DNA from: Humulus lupulus
Lineage: Eukaryota > Streptophyta > Magnoliopsida > Rosales > Cannabaceae
Direction of reading: 5' to 3'
NCBI RefSeq assembly: GCF_963169125.1
Contig: NC_084798.1
Coordinates: 195,047,481-195,111,480 of the forward strand
DNA: 64,000 bases
Position 1 is the first letter of the stretch, and each line of letters starts with the position of its first letter. This document shows positions 41,571-52,485 of this stretch, in pieces. The translations under genes were made by a program, and so were the position numbers. The notes beneath the pieces are model-generated. The model was not told the DNA's origin. It saw only the letters and a list, made by a program, of their open reading frames with translations, and made no database searches.

Positions 41571-42346
41571 TGTACGCCCTGGTTTTCCCACGGGCTGTTT
41601 AGCAGGACGAGTCTCGGACTAAACATGATTTAGTCCGAAGTTCCCACAGGCCAGAGGCTCTATTTCCAGGACGGGCCCTTTCTAGCTCGAGGGGGCCCTG
41701 TTTCCAGCTCGCACTTGTTGCACCAGGAGCTGGGAATAACATCCGGCGTCCACGGACGGATAAGCTCGGGTTATGGATTGCTCCGATAGCGAGCTCCTCA
41801 GGAAGCTCTGACCCTATGGGAAGTCAACACGCAAGATAAACGTGCATATTCCTGCCATCACGTGTCCGATATCCCCCTGACTTCTCGGACACGCAGCAGG
41901 AACGTGCGTATTCAGACACCCACGGACGAGTTGGGCCGTGCGGCCCATTATCTCCTTCCATACTGATTAGACCACACTTGTGTGTCAGGTTTAGGAATTA
42001 ATCATGAATATCACAGACTTGATATGACAAATGGTAAGGTCACGGGATGACCTCCCTACCAACTTCCAGGTGCCTTCTCCTATAAATATGGAGACCCTGG
42101 GAGTTGATAGGGGTTGGAAAAATAGTCTTTTAAGAACTATGTACTTTGTAAACCAATTACCCAGAGAACATCAATAATATTGACTAGTAGAGTAGAAGGA
42201 TTTTAACCTTCGAACCACTTAAAAACGTGTCTAGAGTCACCTAGTTCTTTCCATAAAGATTTCATATCTGTGACTGTTCTATTTTTAAGTACTAATCTTT
42301 TTCTCTTCTTCTCTTAATTATCTGTTGCCGAAGAACCGCGTCAACA
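41571..42346 (+). repeat. 3' LTR of the Tat element (776 bp)
   Basis: Same length as the 5' LTR, with nine substitutions by eye: six transitions with ancestral state unknown in the first and middle parts and three changes after 42180. TATA box at 42081-42089. Followed by the TSD ATAAG. Confidence 0.97.
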
Positions 42347-42351
42347 ATAAG

Positions 42352-42840
42352 ATTGATAATATTTTTATTAAGTTTTATTGTTATGAGAATAAATTTTAAA
42401 TCATAAAAAATAAATATTTTCAAAATGGGATATTCGCAGCAAATCTACCAAATTTTTGTAAATGTGACAGGTTACTTAAGCTCATTAAAGCAGTGCTCTC
42501 TCACTACTTACTATCTAACCACGTTAAGTTCCCCATCAAAAAAATTAAGTATTTATCTGCCACATTTACCAAAGCTTGATCATTTATCTATCATACTTAC
42601 ACTTGAGTAGTTTCATCACCAATATCGTTTATATATATAATTTATTTTTACAAGAATATAAATTAAATATTATAAATGTGAACTATATTCACAGTTCAAA
42701 ATATTATAACAACACCCCATTTCTATAAAATATTTTTTAGTACATATTTAACTATAAATAAATTGACTAAAATATACAATTTAATTCTATTAAATAAATT
42801 TTAGAATTAGTGAGTATATACCCCAATCTCTTTCTCTATA
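42352..42840. other. AT-rich spacer after the Tat element
   Basis: No gene or clear repeat. It continues the AT-rich DNA seen before the Tat insertion at 29005-29683, interrupted only by the insertion. Confidence 0.5.
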
Positions 42841-43959
42841 TATATATATAAATGAGAGTTTCAAGAAGATGATGTGACACTCTAAAATCTATTCAAAATA
42901 TTTTTTCTATTTTCTAATTTAATCTAATTTTTAATTCATTTTATAGAATAAAATAATAATAGTAATTAATTCTAATATTACTTCTTAACTCTACTTAATC
43001 ATTAAAAATTACTAAAAAATAAAATTTATAAAAATATACATCTTAACTACCGTTTAGAATAATTTATAATAGTTTATATATATGATAATTAGTTTTAATA
43101 AAAAAATCTATATAGATATATAAAGGAGAGTTTTATAGAGATGATGTGACACTCTAAAATATCTTCAAAGTATTTTTTCTATTTTTTCATTTAATCTATT
43201 TTTTTTTATTCATTTTATGAATTAAAATAGTAATAATAATAATAATAATAATTAATTCTAATACTACTTCTTAACTCTACTTAATCATTAAAAATTACTA
43301 AAAAATAAAATTTATAAAAATATACCTCTTAACTACCATATATGATCATTTGTAATAGTTTATATATATGATAATTAGTGGGAGAGATTCAAGAAAATAA
43401 TGTGACACTCTAAAATCTCTTCAAAACAATTTTTCTATTTTATCATTCAATCTAATTTTTTTATTCATTTTGTGGATTAAAATAATAATAGTAATTAATT
43501 CTAATACTACTTTTTAACTCTACTTAATCATTAAAAATTACTAAAAAAATAAAATTTACAAGAATATACCTATATATATGATACGATAATTTATAATAGT
43601 TTATATATATGATAATTAGTTTTAATAAAATATATATATATATAAAGGAGAGCTTCAAGGAGATGATGCGACACTCTAAAATCTCTTCAAAGCATTCTTT
43701 CCATTTTCTCATTTAATCTAATTTTTTATTTATTTAATGGATTAAAATAATAATAGTAATTAATTCTAATACTACTTCGTAACTCTACTTAATCATTAAA
43801 AATTACTAAAAAATAAAATTTATAAAAATATACCTCTTAACTATCACATACGATAATTTATAATAGTTTATATAAATGATAATTAGTTTTAATAAAAAAA
43901 AATTCTTAACTACCATATACGATAGTTTATATATATATATATAAATGATAGCCTATATC
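42841..43959. repeat. AT-rich tandem array, units of about 256-272 bp, four copies
   Basis: The landmark GATGTGACACTCTAAAATC (with variants) appears at 42871, 43143, about 43399 and 43665, giving spacings of about 272, 256 and 266 bp. Each unit carries TCTACTTAATCATTAAAAAT and a TATATA microsatellite at its junction. A partial unit ends the array at the LTR at 43960. Units differ by many small changes, so the array is old. Confidence 0.85.
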
Positions 43960-45874
43960 TGTAACGTCCCAAAAATTACCTAATAAGGCTTAGGGCCTTG
44001 ATTAGGGGGCCTAATCAAGGCCGGGATGGCAATATATTGAATTGTGTGTTTAATTGTTATATTAATTGTAATTATGTGAATTATGTGATAATATGACTAG
44101 TTGTGCATATTTAGGAATGTTAAATATGCATGTGGGCCCGCTTCTTTTTAGAAGGGCGATTTTGGTAATTTGGCCAGCTGCGGGCATACATGTGTATTTA
44201 TGTGCATATATGTGAGAGACCACATTATTATGTGGGTTTATTTGGGTTACTCAGCATGAGGCGATCCTAAGGAGCAAGTTAGTGGGAAAGTCAGAACGGG
44301 ACCCAATACCCGACTCAGGGCGAGTCAAGGGGTATTATGGGTATTAGGCATTTAATTGGGTTATCGGGTTATGAAAATAAATAATTGGAGATATATTTAG
44401 AGTTAGAAAGTTTAGGAGGAAATATTGGAGAATTTTACCATTTTTCCCTCGGAGACGTTTTTGGTACCCGAGCCTCGAGATTAGCTTAAGTCAGTTAAGT
44501 TTAATAAAACAAAACACTAAACACCTAGAAGCTTTCTCAAAACCGACTCTCTCTCTCCTTTTCTTTCACTCTTTTCTCTCAAGGGACTTGCCAAGCTAAA
44601 CCATTGAAGAACCAAGGAGATTTTGGGCTAGGATCACTTGAATTGAAGCTAAAAACTTAGGAATTAACTCAGTAACAACTTGGGGGATTCAATCTTTATC
44701 CGAGGTAAGCTTTAAACTATGGTTTTAGCATTTAATTATGAGTTTGTTGGGCTGTTTTTTTAAGTGTCTTGAACCTTTAAGTTCAAAGATTTAATTGATG
44801 GTTTGATGAGTTGTAAGGCTAGATTTTCTGTTGGGTTTTGTTGGTGGAAACATATTAGAACTATTGTGGTAGTTGAATTATGTTATTGGGGTGATTTTGG
44901 GTTAAATTGGATAAGATTTGGCTGCTGAAAATGGAAGATTTTCTGGGTTCGAGGGGCCAAGTTGTGACTTTGTTCTTGATAAGTCGCGACTCGGCCTGAG
45001 CCCAGGCACCTTGGGAGGCCTCTGCCTGGGGGGTGCACCGCAACTTGTTAGGCCAAGTTGCGGCTCGTACCTTTGGACAGAGGGGAGGAGGAGGCTGGTT
45101 ATAGGGGCGCGCCGCGACCCACAGGGGGGCAAGTCGCGGCCCGCCTGGGCATTTTTGCCTTGGGGAGTTTGTTTTAAAATGGAACTTTTTCCTTGGGGAT
45201 CGGGATTGTTTCCACTACCCGGTTTGTTGGAACCCGAGGCCCCGGAGGCTAGGACTTGGTCCAGAAGCCTTTGATCATTCGTTATTAATAGAATCCTATT
45301 TTATGGTTGTGACTTAGGGTATCGCTAGGGGCTCGGAACCGATATTGTACTCGAGGGTCATTCTTATTTACGCTTACTCAGACTTGAGGTAAGAAAACTG
45401 CACCCAATACATGTTATATGTGATTAGGGCTTGGCCCGACTGTTATATGTTGTTATGAATAGAGCTTGGGTCCCCGGATGTTTATGCTAGGCTATTGTTT
45501 CACATATTTGCTGATAAATGCTTAAGTGTTTTATGATCGTTGCATGAACTCTATGGTTAGGGCATGTGGCCCCATCAAATGGATATGTTTAGTGTTGTGG
45601 AAAATGGTTATTCAGTGGTATTAGACGATTAATGTGCATGTGTGCTTTGTAATCGGGATGTGCCTATTCACATTTGTTTTTTGTATTGAGGTATGTAATC
45701 CTGGATCAGGGCTTAACTTATGAGTCAGGACGGCAATAGCGCGCTGCGCGCTGGTCGAAAGGCGTAGGCCTAAACAAGTAACGTATTATTATGTTGGTCG
45801 ACTTTAAGGTCGATATTGAACCAAGGGGGTTGGGCTAGCTCTATGGCTAGTGAGACAGAGCTAAGGGCGAGGTG
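43960..45874 (+). repeat. Truncated LTR of the TGTAACG Gypsy family
   Basis: Starts TGTAACGTCCC and continues CTAATAAGGCTTAGGGCCTT, as in the LTRs at 15609, 18420 and 57093. It carries an extra GGGGGCCTAATCAAGGCC segment near its start, a small inverted duplication of CCTTGATTAGG. A GC-rich block lies at 44947-45150. The 3' end with GGGATCCC and CGTTACA is missing: sequence switches to Copia integrase at about 45874. Confidence 0.88.
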
Positions 45875-46190
45875 ATAGGGGTGGAGAATATTTTGATATG
45901 CAGTTCCAAGATCATTTAATTGAACTTGAGATTTTATCACAACTTATTGCCCCAGGTACTCCGCAACAAAATGGTGTAGCGGAACGCCGGAACAGAACTT
46001 TATTGGAAATGGTTAGATGCATGCTTAGTTACTCAACTCTACCAACTTCGTTATAGGGACATGCAATTGAAACTGCGAACGACATTCTCAATGTCGTGCC
46101 GTCTAAATCAATCTCCAAAACACCTTTAGAATGCTAGAATTTTCGTGAACCTAATTTACGCCATTATAGAATCTGGGGGTGTCTCGCTCA
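45875..46190 (+). pseudogene. Copia integrase fragment, second copy of the Copia B sequence
   Basis: About 315 bp matching 50303-50618 of Copia B at more than 90% by eye: GGTGGAGAATATT, the GTPQQNGVAERRNRTLLEMV coding stretch and ATCTGGGGGTGTC. It contains stops (TTATAG where relatives have TTCTGG). It ends abruptly at CGCTCA. Confidence 0.85.
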
Positions 46191-46416
46191 GAAGATCGGT
46201 TTAGTTTCTTGATAATACTCTGCGACAGAGAGGATATAGAGTTAGAGAAACTAAAGGAATGACTCTTTCATTCCGCTGCGTATACTGTAAGTATTCTATT
46301 CTTTGTTTCTCTTTGAATTCAATTTTAGAAACATGTTTTAGGCTATCTCGTATTAATTTGTTTAATATTAGATATACATGAAAATAAATAAAGATCATGT
46401 ATAAGCTAATCCAACA
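46191..46416 (+). repeat. 3' end of a Copia B LTR
   Basis: 226 bp matching the last 227 bp (61242-61468) of the solo LTR in Copia C, ending AATCCAACA. Followed by ACTGGCCTCAGAGGC, a changed form of the initiator-Met primer site (TGGTATCAGAGCC). It is therefore the U5 end of the 5' LTR of Copia B, the rest having been deleted. Confidence 0.85.
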
Positions 46417-48808
46417 ACTGGCCTCAGAGGCTTTGGTAATCTTTATTTTCATGCATGAACATGTTTAAAATTGGATTATTTGATATGTTTGAATAATTGG
46501 ATGGTTTTCATGTTTTTATGAAGCATATTGATTTTATGTGAATTTTAGCAATTTTTATGTTATTTTGTTGTGTTTTCTATGCTATTAACTTTTATATATG
46601 CTTTTTTTTGTGTAAAACATGTTAAAAATTAATTAGAAAATAGTTTTGGTTTGAAAAATTGCTCAAAATAAGTTTTGGAAAAAATTTGGCTTGGCTCTCC
46701 AAGCGTGCGCGCACGTCCGCGCGCACCATCCACGGTGAATAGTACCCATGGGTACTATTCATCCCAAAATTTAAAATTTTTTTTTTAAATTAAAGAAAAT
46801 TAAAATTGTGGATATTTATTATTTATAATCAAAGCCAAAAATATCAGATTTATTATGTATTTAAAATTATTTTTTAAAAATAAGATATTTTTATTAGTTG
46901 AGATTTAAATAATTAGATATTTTCTACAAAGATTCAAATTCAAATTTAAAAATAGACTAACAACTTAATTTTAAATCTTTTAATATATTAAAATATTACA
47001 ATTATAATATCAGATATTTAAGATATTTTCATTTAAATTCTTGATTTTTTTATTAAATCTTTATTTGAAAATATAAATATCTTTTTTATTCTATAGTTTT
47101 TAATATTTAAATTATTTGAAATTTGAATATTGTTAGTTAGGTATTTTTATGGATATTTGAATTTGTTTAACTATTTTGAGATATTTTAGGGTAGTTATAA
47201 CTATTTACATATATTTTTTTAAATGATTAAAATATTAGCTAATAGTTATAACAACACAAGATATTTTGGAAAATAATTAAGATATTGATTTTAAAATTTA
47301 AAATTGGTTAAATTTTGAAAAATATCATTTTTTTCAATCAATTAATAAAATATTTTTTTTAATAAATGAGATTTAAATTAACTTTGGTTAATTGTTGATA
47401 AATCCTATTTAAATTAAATTAATATTTTTTTCAAATTAACCTAAAACAAAGTTGATTGTTGATAAATGAAATTTAAATTAACTATTGTTAATTATTGATA
47501 AATTTCATTTAAATTGACTTATTTTTTGTAAAAAATTAATTAATTAGAATTTTTTGATAAATTCTAGATAATTAATTGTGGTATTTTTTAAAATAAAATA
47601 AATTGTGGTATTTTTGCATAAATTCATAGAATTGCTCATATAGTAACATGATTAGGCCCATCCAATTATAGCATGTCTGTTTGCACTATATGTGATATTT
47701 TTGCAATTGGACTTAGATGCATATAGTGGCTCATATGTTTGTTAGATATATGGTTTTTGCCAAATAAAATATTCATAAAATGATAGGTTTTCTTTGGGCC
47801 CATTAGAAAATGTAAAGTTTAAATTCCTCTCTTGTGGGTGATTCCACTTGTGAAGACCCATTTGCTTTGCATGACTATAGTGGGCATAATCAATTAATAA
47901 CAATTAATAAAACGAATGTTTAAATTCCTTTCTTTTGGACCTTGTATGGAAGATATAGCGCCTTTGTAGTGGGAATGACATACTGGACCCAGCCCTTCTC
48001 CATACAAGCCCAATTGTTAAAGCTCATTTACCTGGGTTGTACTTAATTGTATAGGTTCATTATATTAGTTAAACCTAAATATTGATTATCAACAAATTAA
48101 TTCTAAATTAATTGAATTTATTTCAATGTGACTTTAGAATTAATAAGAAATTATAGGACTTTGGTTTTAAACAATTTAATCTGTTTAATTTTTTTTTGGA
48201 AAACCATAGTCATTAATTTTATGAAAATAAATAATAAAAATACTATTTTTTTAATTTTATAATGAGCTTATTTTAATAATTTTATTCGATCTCCACCGTT
48301 GGTTTGACATAGTCAATAGCTTAATGGGGTCTCGAGGCGCTTTGATTCGTCCCCCTACGGAAGGTGTTCATTAGTTATTTTGACAAGGTTAGATTTCGAA
48401 AGATAGATAATTATAGGTCAAATTCTACTAGACTCACCCCTACGGTGACTACTAGGACTAAATCTATGATTATCGAAACCGTGGGTCTAGCTCATAAAAT
48501 AAGAGATTTTGTTTTCTTATTTTGATCGAATAGTAGGTTTTTAATAATGGTGTCCATTATTAAATGAGTTTATAACTCTATTTAACTAGTGGTATTTTTT
48601 GACTCTCGCCAACCGGGACAAGGATATCATAGATTAGTTAAAAACCTAAAGAAATAGAGATATGATTGTTTTTGGTATTTTTTTCTCATATCTTACATAT
48701 TTTTGGTATAGGTTGTGCTATTTCTTGAAATATGTGTGAATAGAAGTTTTATTAAGCAAATGTGATTGATTTCTATTTTATTGATAATTTGTAGTTTTAA
48801 GTTAAGTA
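46417..48808 (+). other. Leader of Copia B
   Basis: Very AT-rich, with no credible gene. It contains a CG-rich alternating stretch (46704-46726), a perfect 26-bp palindrome at 46736-46761, and the block CGTCCCCCTACGGAAGG at 48348-48364, shared with the leaders of Copia A and C. Unusually long for a Copia leader. Confidence 0.65.
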
Positions 48809-49551
48809 GTGTCTACTCCCATCCTTTCGCAACTTTCGATGGAGAAACTCACTGGAGAAAACTTCCTTAATTGGAAGCAGAATATCAACATAGAGTTGAT
48901 AGGTGACAACTCCGAGTTCGTCATGATTGAGGAATCCCCAAAACAAGCACCGTGTCCCCACGTTCGTGATGGCACCGTTAATGCTCGTGATGGCACCGTA
49001 AATGCTTGGATAGCACCGTCTCTGCACATACGTAATGACACCGTGAATGCTCGGATGGCACCGTGTCTGAACGTTCGTGATCAACTCAACTATGGTCTGA
49101 CGCAGCTCATGAACGAGCTTCAGATTTTTGAACCTATCATGGGTGGACCTAGTAAAGGAGGTGAAAAAAAGACTACTGATGTTGCTGCTAATCTAGCTAA
49201 GGCTGAAGCTAACCCAGCTTCGTCTTCGAAAGCTGGAAACAAGAGGAAAGGTGGACAAAACAACAACCCCAAGCCTGCAAAGGCTGCAAAGACGAGTGCA
49301 CAACCACGTGCATAGAAGCCTAAGGGGAAGAACATGAAAAACAAGAAAGGTAAAGATAAATGTTTTCACTTCAAAGAGAAGGGGCATTGGAAACGAGATT
49401 GCCCCAAGTTTCTAGCAGTGAAAAACAAAAGTAATGATTATAGTTCATTTATCTTAGAAACATATGTTTTAGAGAATGATAAATCCGTTTGGATTATTGA
49501 TTCTGGATCTACCAACCATGTTTGTAACTCTTTACAACTTCTTGAATCGTA
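48809..49551 (+). pseudogene. Copia B gag and protease start, shortened capsid
   Basis: The start MSTPILSQLSMEKLTGENFL leads into NWKQNINIELIGDN, the normal Copia gag N-terminus. Most of the UBN2 capsid domain is missing. In its place (48960-49085) are imperfect repeats encoding RDGTVNAR/RNDTVNAR/MAPCLNVRD. Then come a Lys/Ala-rich linker and a stop at 49313-49315. In the same frame group follow the zinc knuckle CFHFKEKGHWKRDC, whose second Cys is Phe, and the protease WIIDSGSTNHVC with its DSG intact. A further stop is at 49550. Confidence 0.8.
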
Positions 49552-51250
49552 GGAGAAAGTGGACGAAGGTGGCTTAAAGCTTAGAGTTGGGAACGGAGCG
49601 TTCGTTAAGGTCCAAGCTAGATGAATAGCTTGTCTGAAGTTCGGAAATAAATACTTAATTTTAAAAGATGTATTTTTTATTCCGAATTTTTGTAGAAATT
49701 TAATTTCAGTTTCCATGTTGCAATTAGAACAATTTGTTATGACTTTCACAAGTTTTAATATATCTATTTCTTTCAATAGATCACATTTGTGTATTGCATG
49801 TTTGGAAAACTGGCTTTATATTCTACGACCTAACGAATCCCTCGCTCTTAATAATGATTTATTCAAGGTAGCTAAACCTAGGACCAATAAATGTCAAAAG
49901 ACCAATAACAATAATATGACGTATTTATGGCACTTGAGACTAGGTCACATTGGCTATGATAGGATTCAAAGACTTACAAAAGATGGATCTTTGAGGGAAC
50001 TCACCTTAGGTGAATTACATGTCTGTGAATCTTGTCTAGAAGGCAAACTGACCAAGCGTCCATTCTCTGCAAAGAGTGATAGGGCCAAAGAACCACTTGG
50101 TCTTGTGCATTAAGATGTTTGTGGACCTTTGAATGTACAAGTCAGGGGCGGTTTTGAGTTTTTCGTCACTTTCATTGACGATTACACTAGATACTCATGT
50201 CTTTACCTAATGCATAGGAAATCAGAAACATTTTCAAAGTTTCAGGAATTCCTAGCAATGGCTCAGAACCAATTACGTAAAACGTTAAAGACCTTGCGAT
50301 CTCATAGGGGTGGAGAATATTTGGATATGCAGTTCCAATATCATTTAACTGATCTTGGGATTTTATCACAACTTACTGCCCTAGGTACTCCGCAACAAAA
50401 TGGTGTTGCAGAACGCCGGAACAGAACTTTATTGGAAATGGTTAGATGCATGCTTAGTTACTCAACTCTACCAACTTTGTTCTGGGGACATGCAATTGAA
50501 ACTGCGAACAACATTTTCAATGTCGTGTCGTCTAAATCAATCTCCAAAACACCTTTAGAACGCTGGAATGGTCATGAACCTAGTTTACGCCATTATAGAA
50601 TCTGGGGGTGTCCCGCTCACGTCCTGAGGAAAAAGGAGGGAAAGCTAGAACCGCGAACTGAAGTTTGCATGTTTGTTGTCTATCCTAAAGGTACTCGGGG
50701 TGGACTTTTCTATAGTCATTCAGAAAAGAAAGTGTTTACTTCTACAAATGCTACTTGTCTGAAAAATGACTATGTCCAGAACTTTAAACCCCGTAGCAAA
50801 GTGGTTTTAGAGGAGATGGTTAAAGAATTGACTCCAACCAATGTTCCATCGTCTTCAACGCGAGTTGATGATGAAATTCCCACTCTTCATGTCCAACCGA
50901 CGCTAGTCGATTTAAATGAAGAAAGTACCACTGTTCCTAAGCAAATAGTCACGGAGCCTCATCGTAGTGGGAGAGTTTCTAGGATCCTAGTTCGCTATGG
51001 TTTGGATGGTGAAACCAATATGGTTGTTAGTGACACTAGTGATGATGATCCATTATCTTTCAAAAAGGCAATGGCTAGCCCTGAAAAGGAACTATGGCTC
51101 GAAGCCATGAAACAGGAAATGGAGTCCATGTACTCAAATTCTGTCTGGGATCTTGTGGAAGCACCTAGTGACTTTAGGGCCATTGGGTGCAAGTGGATCT
51201 ACAAGAAGAAACGAGGTGTTGATGGAAATATCGAGACTTATAAAGCTTGA
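49552..51250 (+). pseudogene. Copia B protease end and integrase
   Basis: Segments read LILKDVFFIPNFCRNLISVS, TYLWHLRLGHIGYDRIQRLT with CESCLEGKLTKRPFS (HHCC zinc domain), then the integrase core FVTFIDDYTRYSCLYLM and GTPQQNGVAERRNRTLLEM (catalytic Glu). Where the family has R-T/S-D-RGGEYL this copy has RSHRGGEYL, so the second catalytic Asp is His (about 50305). A TAA (50111-50113) sits in the codon before the first catalytic Asp in HxDVCGPL. The C-terminal part up to ETYKA is open. Catalytically dead. Confidence 0.87.
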
Positions 51251-52485
51251 TTAGTGGCAAAGGGTTATACCCAAAGAGAAGGCGTGGACTATGAGGAAAA
51301 TTTTAGTCCGATAGCCATGGTCAAATCCATTCGCATCCTCCTATCCATAGTAGCTGTTCTCGACTATGAGGTTTGGAAAATGGATGACAAAACAACTTTT
51401 CTTAATGGGAAGCTTGACGAAGTCATTTATATGGATCAGCCAGAAGATTTAAAGTAGCTGGACAAGAAGGAAAGTTTTACAAGTCGAATAGGTTCATTTA
51501 TGGACTTAAGCAAGCTTCTCGTTCCTGAAATCTTAGGTTTGATGAAATAATCAAGACCTATGGCTTTTAACAAAATATTGATGAGCCCTGTGTTTACCAA
51601 CTGAAGGCAAATCAAATAGTGGTATTCCTGGTTCTTTATGTAGATGATATCTTACTCATTGGAAACAATGTTAAGAAATTATCAAATGTGAAGAATTGGC
51701 TGAGCACTCAATTCCAGATGAAGGATTTGGGTGAAGCGAGTTATGTTCTAGGTATCCAGATCATCAGGGATAGAAAGAACAGACTCTTAGCTCTATCTCA
51801 AGCAACTTGCATAGATAAAGTGCTTGAACGTTTCTCAATGACAAATTCCAAGAAAGGGCGTCTACCGTTCCGCCATGGAATTCATCTTTCAAAGAAGTAG
51901 TCTCCCCAGACTCCTAAAGAGGAAGATGCAATGAGAAAAGTTCCTTACGCATTTGCAGTTGGAAGTCTGATGTATGCCATGTTGTGTACTAGACCATATA
52001 TTTGCTATGCAATGGGAGTAGTGAGCAGGTATCAGTCAAACCCAGGACCGGAACATTGGATAGCAGTTAAGCATATCTTGAAGTATTTGAGATGGACTAG
52101 GGATTATATGTTAGTCTACAAGGGTGGTGTTCTGAACCCTGTAGGCTACACCGATTCAGATTTTCAGACTGATGTCAATGACAGGAAGTCTACTTTTGGA
52201 ATGGTGATTACTATTAGGGGTGGATCTGTGATTTGGAGAAGCATAAAGCAGTCTGCAATCTCAAATTCCACCATGGAGGCTGAGTACATAGCTGCGTCAG
52301 AAGAAGCTAAGGAAATAGTTTGGCTAAAGAAGTTCTATTCGGATCTTGGTGTTACTCCAGAAATGGATAAACCGCTTGTGTTGTTTTGTGACAATACATG
52401 AGCGATAGCCAACTTGAAAGAACCTCGAAGTCATAAGAGGAATAAGCATATAGAAAGGAAGTATCACATTATTCGAGAATATGTG
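51251..52485 (+). pseudogene. Copia B reverse transcriptase and RNase H, cut by Copia C
   Basis: After a TGA at 51248-51250 the frame continues GYTQREGVDYEENFSPIAMV, a damaged stretch (51458-51620), LYVDDILLIGNN (YVDD intact), LGEASYVLGIQIIRDRKNRL, TGPG-like linker, GYTDSDFQTDVNDRKSTFG, GSVIWRSIKQSAISNSTMEA and KHIERKYHIIREYV. Stops at 51898-51900 and 52399-52401. The W codon of VIWRSIKQ is intact here, unlike in Copia A and C. The coding sequence ends in ATGTG (52481-52485), the expected TSD of Copia C. Confidence 0.87.

Larger units (their letters stand above)
29689..42346 (+). mobile_element. Full-length, young Tat-lineage Ty3/Gypsy retrotransposon with an antisense gene
   Basis: 12.66 kb, flanked by a perfect TSD ATAAG (29684-29688 and 42347-42351). 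The two 776-bp LTRs have no indels and, by eye, nine substitutions (about 1.2%), so insertion is recent. The internal region has, in order: leader, gag-pol in one frame (30520-36846) with two RNase H domains as in Tat/Ogre elements, a polypurine-like motif, a six-copy 122-bp tandem array, a four-exon gene on the opposite strand (40589-37919), its promoter region, and the polypurine tract before the 3' LTR. The base composition is clearly GC-richer than the surrounding DNA. Confidence 0.97.
46417..52485 (+). mobile_element. Ty1/Copia retrotransposon B, internal region, 3' part displaced by Copia C
   Basis: Order: degenerate primer site, 2.4-kb AT-rich leader, gag, protease, integrase, RT, RNase H. 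The RNase H frame breaks off at 52485, where the LTR of minus-strand Copia C begins; the remainder should lie beyond 64000. Many single stops (at least ten) but little large-scale loss in pol. Confidence 0.9.

Noticed and set aside
44918..45274. 118-residue frame in the truncated LTR
   Set aside because: Same reason: the GC-rich LTR cassette; the equivalent stretches in sister LTRs encode nothing similar.
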